64,000 nucleotides of DNA, taken from the NCBI GenBank assembly GCA_029204225.1, contig MU831856.1:36303-100302 (forward strand), written 5' to 3'. The translations under genes and the position numbers were made by a program. Every line of letters begins with the position of its first letter. Positions within the stretch are counted from its first letter, which is position 1. This DNA comes from Diphasiastrum complanatum. Its lineage: Eukaryota; Streptophyta; Lycopodiopsida; Lycopodiales; Lycopodiaceae. This document shows, in pieces, positions 37,863-49,800 of the stretch. A model generated the notes under the pieces. It saw only the letters and a program-made list of their open reading frames with translations, searched no databases and was not told the origin of the DNA.

Positions 37863-40800
37863 TTTATTAATGTCTTTTCCATGCCCCAAAAGGCATATAA
37901 GACTAATGAGATACATGTCAAGTGTGTAGTAACCATGGGAGCGCATAGAACGTCTCCAAAACTGAAATAAAGAAAACAGCTAGTATCAACTAAATAAACA
38001 AGTAATCCTATGCAATCAAGATGTCAAGTCTGTGTTGGTGCTGTAGAAAGATGTAACGCGAGCCGCAACATGAAAAAGCACTGGAGCCCGATGGTGTTGT
38101 CTATGAGCATGAGCGTGTGTAGTATGTCTCTGTATATGAGGTATGGCTATCCTGGCAGTATGGGAGGTACATCGTCTCTGATCTCTGTGGGCATGTAAGC
38201 GACTGTCATCCTCGTCGTCGTAGTAGTCATCATCCTCGGGTACTGAGACACGTGATCTCCGTCTAGTAAAGAATGAAGTGATCAATGACTGAGATGTAAT
38301 GTGTTGGGATGTCCCGTGTAGATCTGTCCACAATATGAACATCTCGTGTACCATCAACGTGACACACCGTGGGTCCCCATAGGCTATGAGAGAACGTAGA
38401 GTGGTAGGTATGTCTCGAAACAAGCAGTGATATCTCCCTCTGATCTCATAATATACCGGGCATCTGAAGATAAAATGCTCCTCAGACTCCACTCCATCCT
38501 GTGGTGATCGTAAATGTTGATTCTTGCTTTTCTACTACCTACGACAGCATTGGTATGTATCGGAGCCATTTAGATGATGATTTCGGCTCTCATTTCTCAA
38601 AAACGAGGATCTGGATAGAGTCAAACAATGTCACGTTTATTCTTCTCCTAAAAGCATGTGCCAACCTAGCGGCCCTGGAACAGGGCAAACAGCTCCACTC
38701 TGAGATCATAAAAAGAGGCTTTCAGTCGAAGGTGGTTGTACGGAACACCCTTGTTGACATGTATGCAAAAATGCGGGTGCACAGAGGACGTCCGTGAGCT
38801 GTTCGACAACATGAGTGAACGAACTGTGGTTTCATGGAATGCAATGGTTGCGGGATATGCACAGAACGGGCTTGCCCAGGAGGCCCTTGCTCTGTTTGAG
38901 CAAATGCAGGGGGAAGGCACGAAACCTGACGAGGTCACATATATTAGTGTTCTCTCTGTGCACATTATGGCCTAGAAAACGAGGATGCATTCAAGTTGCT
39001 TTCCAGGTACATAAAATGATTTTTATTATGAATGCTGATTTTTGCTCCCTGATGTCCGCGCCAACAAAGAAGTCATAAATATTTGTAAATGCATGAGGTG
39101 AGTCATGACTTTTATTGGGACATATATGCATATTTCATCTCTGGCAATAACAAAATACACCTGTCTGCACCTCAAGATTCTGTGCAATTTCCACCAACAA
39201 TCCTTGAAGCGGTTTTACAATTTGGCCCTCTTGACTTTTGAGTTGATTTTAAACCAAAATTCTTCAGGTTGATCGTGATTTTTGCAGGCTTTGAGTTTCA
39301 AATCATACTGATTGAATTAAAATCAGGCAAGGAACATAAACAATAGAGACAGAGATAAAATATTTCGTAGAATATTTCACATATTGACTTGTAGAGTCTC
39401 TATCATCATCTCTAGGGGGCTAACATGAAGCCATGGGAAGTTTCTTATGTCCATATGCACGCAATATTTTCACAACGATTTGCAAGTTAACACTTCTACT
39501 TCATAGATCAGAGAATATAAACTTGCAAAAAGGTGTTGTTAGATTTAAGCGTTTGTGGATTTCATTGCCATTTGGGAACCTTTGAGCTCAAATTTACATC
39601 TTATTGAAGGTGAATTCACATTTACATCTTATTAAAGTTGAATTTTAAGAATGACATCAAAGCTTCAAGTTTAGTGGCCCTCCTGTATAGTGGGATGTTG
39701 GAGATACCTTTCCCCCTCCTTGAGATTGGAGCTTTAGTGGAAAAGGGCATCCAAGAGGACAAAAAGAATTATTTGAAGTGACATTTACTTGGTTTGGCTT
39801 GCCTTAAGGGCATGGCATAGAGAAAGCCGTAGTTGGAAATATGGTGATTTGAACTTTTTTGAGAATGTTCAGATCAATTCAAATCGAGTTTCTGAAATGC
39901 CAGAATTTCTATTGTTTTCAAAAATTTTGAAAATTTATATATTTCTTTGAAGTGGTTTGTTGGGAGCTTTGTTCAAACTTGTAAAAAAATTTCTGAGTAT
40001 TGTATATCTGTCTTTTGAGACTACTGCATGGATACAAGGCTCAATTCCTTTTACAAGTAAAATTCCGTAGTTTACTCAGAGCCTAATTATTACCTTTGTC
40101 AAGAACAATCACATATCATTGGAGCATCTATCTCTTTCAATTTTGGTTTAAAAATCAAGATATTGCATAGCGAGAAAGAATAGTTCTCAAATAAGCTATT
40201 TGAATTCACTAATTTTTGTACACATTGCAAAGGTGTTAGGTAAGACAAACAAGGAGACAGACTGCCATATCAATTTCTTGAAGTTTTGTTACTAGAAGTC
40301 TAAACGATGGGTCAAAAATCAGTGGACTCCCTAGAAATTTAAATTTGGGGCTTTAGATCTAGTATGAAATTTGTCTTGAGTCAAACTATGTAGAGAATTA
40401 TGCAAGATTGGGGCCTAGCATTTATTTATGAAATGTAGCAATTTTTAGCAGCCTTCATTTGAGAAACAAGGACTTATGAGTAGTACACGAGAAGGGTTCA
40501 TAATAAGAAATCATTGACAAGATAGGCACTTTTGTATTTCGTGCCTTTCCTTGGTAGGACTTCCACCAGATTTAGTGTCACTGAGCATGTGTTTGATGAC
40601 ACTCTAACTTTCTCTTTGCCTCTCTCCCAACAGATTTGCAAAATACAAACCAGGCATAAAGCTAATAATTGACATTATCACTTTGAAAAGGACTTCGTAT
40701 ATTGGCTTGAATGAGTTTTGTTAACATTTTGTGGATTGTCATAGGGTTTGAGACATTTTGCAGGTACGAGGGAGGGAGGGAGAAAAGGACGGGGGGAGGG

Positions 40801-43800
40801 GGGGGGGGGGGGGCATTGTACCCCATTCCCCCTCCCACCTTTTTTTTTTGTAAAAACTGCTTGATTAGGGTTTTGCTTCCTCTCTCATCTATCTCTTGCA
40901 AATCATCCTACGATTACGCTTCGCCTTCCTCTAGGCTTTGTCTTGCGCACAAAGCGTGCTAAGAAGTTTATGTCTACAGGCTCTCGCAAACGTCTTCGTA
41001 CTTTGGAAATTGCATCCACCATGCCTACCGATTCTGTCAACGCTCCACCGCCACAAGTTGTTGTTTCGTCCTCACCTGCTATGGGAGACACATGCCACAC
41101 CTATACGCGGCACACCACTCCCGAGAACATCTCCTCGTTGAATGAGTACATTTCTAAGCAATTTGCCGCTTTTCTTTCACAACTCAATGAACTTCATGCG
41201 GATTTGCTTACTAAGACTGCCACGATTGACGCTCAACAGGATGAAATTGCTTCTCTTCGTGCTGCGCTTAGTGCTTTGCAGAGGGACATCATCCCTAATA
41301 TCTCTTGTGTTGTTGAGGATACTAAGGCATCCATGAGTAAGCTTCCCCTACTTGAGCGCCAGATACATGACACTGTTGAGTGCACTGCCCGGATTCCCGT
41401 TCTTGAACAGCGGCTTCATGAGACGGTGGAACATGTACAGAAAGTACCTACTCTCGAGCAAGAAGTACGTGAGACCAAATCATGGGCTTCTATCTTGAGA
41501 TCATCTACCACCTCTTCGTCTTCTATAGCACCCTCCTTAGACACCACGGTACAAGGCGTCTTGGTAGAACAACAACGTCAGGATGACAAAGAGCTCAACT
41601 TAAGATTCCGGGGTCTTCTTACTATCATCAACGACGGTTACTCTGTTTGGGGAACAGCTTCTGAGGTTGGCTCAAGCACACGGTCTCATTATCCTCAACG
41701 GTCTTCTTCAATGGCCATCGTCCTCTGCATATACTTGCCACCCATTTGGTGGCGGTCACAGCGTAGTGGACTATTTCATTGCATCTCCTGCTTTATTGCC
41801 CCGACTGGCATCCTTCACCAACTCTACCCCCGTCCTCGCTGATCACATCCTGCTCTACCTCTCCTTCTCCCCAGCGCCAAGTCCGCCTTCTCCTCCACCT
41901 TCCCTCTTTGTTCCACCCACCCGCTATTGTATACCTCCTCATCAATCCCAGACCTATTTTGCCCACGTCTCTCGCCTTCTGTACCATTGTCCTTCCTCCT
42001 CTGATGTCACTACCCAAGCCTCCTTTTTAACACACGCCCTGACTACTGCTGCTCATGCCATTGCGCCCCCTCGCCGCTTCTCTTCTCATCGTCATACCCA
42101 TAATAAATGGTATAACAACGACTGTTCTTTCTTCCAGAAATATGTCCAGTTCCTCAAATTCTCCAATTCTACATTGTCTTCTTCCGCAGAAAAGCAGCTT
42201 CATTCCCTTCTCTGCAAAAAGAAAGTGGCCTACTTTTCTTCCCGTTCCTCCTACCTCCTTCGCTCCCTCCACTCTGCTTCCTCAGCTACTTTTTGGAAGA
42301 TCTTTCTTCATAAGCCCCTATCCATTGCACCCATCCCTCTTCAATCCTGGGTCGACTATGCAACCAACCTATATACAACTGCTCACCCTTCCATCTCTCT
42401 TTCTTCTCGTCCTACCCACTGTGACCTCTTTTCTCCTGACATGGTTGAAGCCACCATCTGCAAACTCAAGAACAATCGTACATCTGACATTGACCTCCTT
42501 TCAGCCGAGCTCCTCAAACCAATTGCCAAACTCGCCTCCCCTTTCCTGGCCCGCTATTTCAACCGCTTTGTCGTTCATGGTTTCCCCATACCTTGGGGCC
42601 ACCAATCTCCTTCATCCCATTCTTAAAGTAGGCGATGCCATGAATGTCCACAACTATCGCACTATTATGATTTTTCATACCATGGCCAAGTTGTACGCCA
42701 CTATTCTCCAGAACTTCGTTGCGGCAGAGGCTGATTCTCGACTATTGTATGAGACTGGCCAGGCTGGCTTCCGCCGGGGTTATAGCACTCTTGATCGTGT
42801 CCTCACTCTACATACTATCATTGAGGAGGCAAAGCATATGGGTTTTGCTTGTTTCGTTGATCTCTCTAAGGCCTTTCATATTGTTCCCCGTCATCTTTTG
42901 ATCAGCAGACTACGTCAGCTTGGCTTTTCCGACTCTATTCTCGCGGCAGTGGTTGCTCTGTATGAGAGAGTTCTAGCATGTATTCGGCTGGGTACTGATT
43001 TGTCTTCTCCCATCCGTAGCACTATTGCCGTCAAGCAAGGCTGTCCACTATCCCCTCTGCTGTTTGCACTTTATATTGATGATCTTGAGCGCCTCATTTG
43101 TGAAGAAGGTGGAGATGATTGCCCGCTGGCTCATTTGCTCATCCCCATTCTGCTTATTGCTCATCCCCATTCTGCTTTATGTTGATGACATTGTCCTGCT
43201 TTCTCCCTCACCAGAAGGGTTGCAATGTCTTATATCAATTTTGTGTTGCTTGGGGTCTCCCTGTTAACTTAAAAAAGACGAAGATCATGATTTTCAACAC
43301 CAATCGACAAAGTCTTCGCAATTATCGATTCTTCTATGACGGCCAGGAAGTTGAAATTGTTGCCTCTTATACTTACTTGAAAGTCTTGTTTACTGCGCCC
43401 CTTCTTGGTTTCCGCCAGGCTGCATTTGCGCACATTTCCTCCGGTCTTTCAGCATTGGTCCAGTTCGAGCGTGGTTGTACAATAAATCATATTTTTGATC
43501 CCGCTACTAGATGCCAGTTGTTTCACACACGGGTGGTTCCAGCAGTGATGTATGCCTCCGAGATTGGGTTGCCAAGACTTTCTCTCTAGGACTGGGCAGG
43601 CATTTCCCGCATTTAGGCCACACCCTGACAAAATTTCCGGATCACGTTCCGGAACACAGCCTGCATCATTAGGTGTAACCATCGGGGCTGTGTTGAGTCG
43701 GGAAGGGAGACCTGTTGCTTTTGAGAGCAGGAAACTCATGCCTGCTCAACAGAAATACCCCACACATGAGCAAGAGTCTTATGCGATCATACATGTGCTC

Positions 43801-46800
43801 AAGGTGTGGCGGCACTATTTATATGGTGCTGAGTTTTATGTTTATACTGACCACAATACTCTCATGTATTTTTGTAATAGCCAAAGTTGAGAGGCTGCCA
43901 AGCGCACAAGGCTGAGCTGATGCAGAAATTTGATTTGGAGATTCACTATCACAAGGGTAAGGAGATGCATGCATTATCTTGTATGATGTATCAAATGGCC
44001 TTTACGGTCATAGAGAGTGATCTCGTGGCAGAGATCAGGCATGCTCAACAATCGGATGAGCTCTGCCAATGATGGTGAGTGTGCAATCAAAGTGATTGGC
44101 ACAATTCCTATTCCCTCTCTACTGATAGGAATATGAATTTGAAGGATGTATTCTTCATTCCATCTATCACTATTCAAAAGTGCTTGTGTTGTTGCTAACC
44201 AAGTTGGATGTACAAGGAGCAATTGTCAATGCAAGAGGTATGGCACAAGAGATTGGGGCATCTCAACTACAAGTCATTGGAGGTGATGGCAAAGAGGTAA
44301 GTTGTTTTTGGTCTTCCCAACTTTTTAACAAGCTTGAATCATGTTTGTGAGCAATGTGCTTTATCAAAGTCACACAGGTTGCCTTACGAGAGATCTACAT
44401 CAAGGTCAAGTAAGCCTTTTCAACTTGTGCATTCGGATATTCATGGTGTTGCTATAATTAGCAATGGAGGTGCTAAGATGTATGTGACTTTCATTGATGA
44501 TTTTAGTAGATTTTGTTGGGTGTATCTACTAAAGAGCAAAGATGAGGTGTTTGATGTCTTTTTCAAGTTCAAAATTGCAAGGGAGGTCCAATTTTCTACA
44601 AAGATCAAGTGCTTGAGGAGTGACAATGGTGGTGTGTACATTTTTACCAAGTTCAAAGCATTTTGTGATGCAAATGGGATCAAGAGGGAGTACACAAGCC
44701 CAAGGACACCATAACAAAATGGAGTGGCCGAGAGGAAGAATAGAACCTTATGTGAAGGTGTCAAAGCTGTAGGTCTTCCTAAATCCTTTTGGGATCAAGC
44801 TTTGTTGTGCTAATTTGCAATAGATGGTTGAGTGTGGTATTGGATGTAAAAACCCCTTTTGAAGTCTTGTTTGGTAGAAGGCCGAGTGTCAAGTTTTTCA
44901 AAACTTTTGGATGCATTTGTTATATCAACATCACTCTTGATGATAGGACAAAGGAGGATCCATCTTCAAGGAAAGGTATATTTGTTGGTTATAGTGAGGT
45001 GAGCAAGGCTTACAAAGTTTTTATTCCTTCAACTAAGAAAGTGATCATTGGAAGAGATGTCATTTTTTATGAGGGAAACTTTCCAAAAGTTTCTTCAAGT
45101 GGTGGTGTGGATGTTGATGACATTGATGATACTTTGGATTTTGATGTTGAAGAGCCTACTTCGAATCAAAAGCCAAGGAGGACATCAAGGCAAAGGCAAC
45201 AACTTTTGAGGCTCACTTATGATGAGAATGGTAAGCAAGTGGAAGTTACACATTTTGCATTTCTCACATATTTTGGTGAATCTTCTTGTGTAGAGGATGC
45301 TATGCAAGTGGATGGTGGTTTCATAGAATGGATGCAACTAATGGATCTGGAAAAAAAAGTTTTGTTCAATGGCTTTGATGGTCAAGTGGAAGATCAAGAG
45401 GTTGATCTCAAAGGGCTTCAACAACACAAAATGAAAGGTGGCAATTTGGAGCGAGTCAAGAGCATCAAAGGGAAGTCAAGTGGCAACGATACTTTGGATC
45501 TAGTTTTGCAGGTTATTGAAGAGTCAAGTAAGGTCAAGGGAGCAGCAAGGAAGTGTTGTTCAAGTTTACTTTACTTGTTCTATCACATGTTTGAGCAATT
45601 TCATGTGAATGTGTGCAAATTGTCAAGATATGGTGAAACTAGTTACATTGTTTTGCATCATGTTGATGTTGGAGTTGTGCTAGCATTTTTGGCTGGTTTT
45701 GCTGATGGAAATAAAGCTAAAGAAGGCTCATTATATAACTCATTCATGGTCAAGTCATCAAGTGATGATGATATCTTATGGCAAGATGTCACGAATCTTG
45801 TTCTTGACTAATAAGCTACACACATTGAAGATGAGTACAGGTGAATCAACAACGGACTATTTTACTCAGGTGAAAGATTTGAGAAGGCAACTTATTGCGA
45901 TTGGAGAAAGTGTTCCGGATTCAGTGTTGGTATCCATTATGCTTAATAGTCTACCTTTGGCTTATCAGAACTTTCAACTGATGCTATCGTTATGAGAGAC
46001 GAGGCCTTCTTTCGATGAGTTGAATGCCATATTACTACAAGAAGAAATGAGAAGACAAAATATTGTCAATAGGGACAATTTCAAGGAGCAAGCATTCCTA
46101 GCAAATAAGCAAGACCAAAGTTCCAAGAAGGGTGGCAAAGGGAAAAAGAAAAATAAAAAGTAGCAGGATCTAGAGGAGAATTACTCAAATCAATCGAAGA
46201 TGGAAAGAAAGTAGTTCAAAAGGAAAACTGCTTTGTTTGCGGAATTGTTTGCCTTGTTTGCGGAAACTGCTTTGTTTGCTTTGTTTGCGGAAAATGCTTT
46301 GCCATATTACTATGAATTATTTTCAGCATTGACATCTTCTGGTGGCTTCTCGAAGGAAGAGGAGTGTTTGTTTATTGATTCAAGAGCTCCAAAGCATATG
46401 ACACCTAGGCAGGAGTGGTTGTCTAATTTTCAAAAATTAGATGATGGATCAAATGTGAAGTTGGGAGACAACTACGCATATGATATAAAAGGAGTTGGAA
46501 AAGTACAGGTTCAACTACCTTCGGGGAAGATTGGAGACATAAAGGACGTGCTTTATGTACTAGGAATCAAGAAAAATTTACTCTTAGTATCAGCTATTGC
46601 AAAGCAACACATGGTGGTGCAGTTTGATAAAGAGCGGTGTCTCATCAAGAGGAAGAATCATGAAGTAATAATTGAGGGCATACTTGTAGGACGGTTGTAC
46701 AAACTTCAGGCTCAGGTGGTTGCAGATATTGGATCAATGAGTAAGTTATGGCACGAGAGGTTTGGACATCTGAATTACAAAAGTCTACAAGTCTTGAGGA

Positions 46801-49800
46801 AATACAACATGGTTACAGGTTTACCTCAAGTTGTTTCTGATCACAAGGTTTGTGATGGTTGTGTCTTAGGGAAACAGCATATGAAGAAATTTTGCCTAGT
46901 ACATTCAGGAGGAGAAATGTTCTAAAACTTGTTCACACATATTTGTGTGGTCCTACGAGAACTCAGTCTTATGGGGTAGCAAGTTACTTCCTTGTGGATG
47001 AATAATCTGGGAAGATGTGGATCTATCTTCTCAAGAATGAGAGCAAAGCATTCAAGTATTTCGCATGGTTTAAGACACAGGTGGAGAAAGAAACAGATAG
47101 AAAAATCAAGATACTACGCTCGGACAATGGCGGAGAGTATCTTTCTACTGAATTTCAGGTGTTTTGTAAGGATCATGGTATAAAGAGACAATTTGCAAGT
47201 ACGGACACACCTCAACAAAATGGAGTTGCAGAAAGGAGGAACTGGTCTACTGTGGAAATTGCGAGGAGTATGCTCAAGAGTAAGAATCTTCCAAATATGT
47301 TTTGGGATGAAGCAGTTAAGACGGCAGTTTATTTTTTGAATCGAAGTCCTACAAAGGTTTTAGAGAATCGAACTCCAAAGGAAGCTTACACGGATCGGAA
47401 ACCAGATGTAAGTGAGTGTTTGGAAGTATTGCTTATGCTCACATACCTAAGGATTCCAGGAGCAGATTGGATTCTAAGGCGACCAAGTGTTTATTCCTTG
47501 GATATGATAGTCAAGAGAAGAGATACAGGTTGTATGACTTGGAGGGTAAGAAAGTCATTATAAGCAGGGATGTGATCTTTATGGATCTCATAAAAATACA
47601 GAGATACCTTATGATAGGAAGCAAGATGGAGGAATTCCTATCTTATGTGACGAGTCATTACAAGAGCCTGAGTCGACACATATATCACCTACTCCAATCC
47701 AAGTACCTAGAGTGACTATTGATGAGGAAGGAAAAAGGAAGGAGAGATCAAGCACATGGGATACTTATTCACCTCCTGCTTTACCAAGAAGGAAGCATCC
47801 TACATCAGATACTAGAAGATTGCCTAGATGGTACTATGAAACTATCAAGGATAGTGTCATTATAAAATAGGGAGAGTCCATCCAGTACACAAGGGACTAG
47901 GAGATCGGCTAGACTTGAAAAGCAACATCACGATCAGGATCGACAAGAGGATCATCATGAGGATGGAGATGTACACTTTACATATACAAGAGGATCATCA
48001 TGAGGATGGATATGTACACTTTGCATATATGGCCACAATTTTGGAAACCAAGGATCCATCTATTTTCAGGGAGGCTGAAAAAGAGGACATTTGGAGGAAA
48101 GCTATGAAGAACAAGACTTGGACAGGTAAAAAGGCCATTGGATGCAAGTGGGTCTATAGAACTATGTACAAATCGGATGGTTCTGCAAATAAACATAAGG
48201 CAAGATTGGTGGCAAAAGGTTATGCTCAGCAGGAAGGGATTGACTATGAAGAAACTTTTGCACCAGTTGCTAAGTCAACTACTATGAGGACAGTTTTATC
48301 ATTGGCAGCTCAGCTATATGGACTTAAGTAGGCACCCAGGGTGTGGTAAATGAGAATTGACAGATACTATGAGGAGCTTGGCTTTCAGAGGAGTAGTTCG
48401 GAGTCTACACTTTATGTTTTGATCAAGGATGGTCATATTGTGATTGTAGTGATGTATGTGGATGACCTTGTTATTACAGGATCAGATCACGGTATGATTT
48501 AGGGTATCAAGAAAAATAGTGTGTTACAATAGTTTTGATGGTGAAATTTCATGCAAAAGTGCATCTTTTGTAAAAAAACAGTTAAAAAGTGATTTTTCAA
48601 TTGGTTAGGCAATCTACATAAAAAAGCTGATTTTTTTGAAAATCAATACATGTGGATTTTGATGCATGTTGGATGTTTCGAAATCATTTGGATTTGGATT
48701 GATAACAGTGAAACTGAGAATTCAATGATGTAAATCAATTTTCACAGTTCCAGGCCATACTAAATGGAGTTCGAAAATCCCAGTTACGTAAGTTTTTAAA
48801 ACAATCGAAATTGTTTCATATTCTTTTGAATCTATCGGTTATTGATATAACAAGATTGGGTCAAAAAGTGAATAGCCTTACTGAGATGTAATCAATCGGT
48901 TTACGAGGTCACAATGATTTTCACTTTCAGTTGAAGATTTCGGGATCCGTCGAGAGCTCCAATCTAGTTGAGTGATATACAATCACATTATTTTTGCGCA
49001 ATGGCTGTGGTTGAGGCAAATCAAGCAAGAGGTTAGACTGAGTGTGGTCAGGGAGTCCTTTCAAAAGTGGCTAGGGAGAGAGATTTTAATAAAATAGGAA
49101 ACCTAGTGGGGCATAATTGAGTAGGGTGCTCCTGACATGAACAACAACGGCACGATTGCTATGCTTCTGCCTATCAATGTGATTGGAGCATATATTCTCT
49201 TATCCACATGGAGAGACAGAATAGATTGTCCATAGCACAGTACGAGTGATTAGTATTTTGCACCACCAACTTGAGGCCTGAACAACACATGCAGGAAGCA
49301 ACAATACCACCAGCCATAGCTAATGTATCCCAGCGATTGCACTCTTCTGGATCACACTGCAGCAGCTACCGCACAGACTGATGTAGACATTGACAAAAAA
49401 GATCTTATCAAAGCTATAACGTGAGATTTCACATGACGAGAAAAGGAAACCTATTATGACAACGTTCATGGCCAGGGCTGAGATGGAGACTGTAACATCT
49501 GCAGGAGGCAATTAGGCTGAGGAGCCTAGGGAAGGGGAGGCAGAGGAGGAGAATAATGACGACTGTAATGGGAGGGAAGCAAAGGACATATGCAACACCT
49601 ATTTGCAAAATCCCAGAGGTTCCTGCAGAGTTGGGCTTGTACACTGAGGATTTTTTGCCACATTTTTTCTACAGGGAAAATTTCCCTCTTAATGAGTGAA
49701 TTTATAAAAGCAAAAGACAAATTATGCCAAATAAAGCAACAAACCCTGAAAGCCTTGGTTGAAGTGGAAGGACCAAACATCTAAACTGCAATTCATCCTT

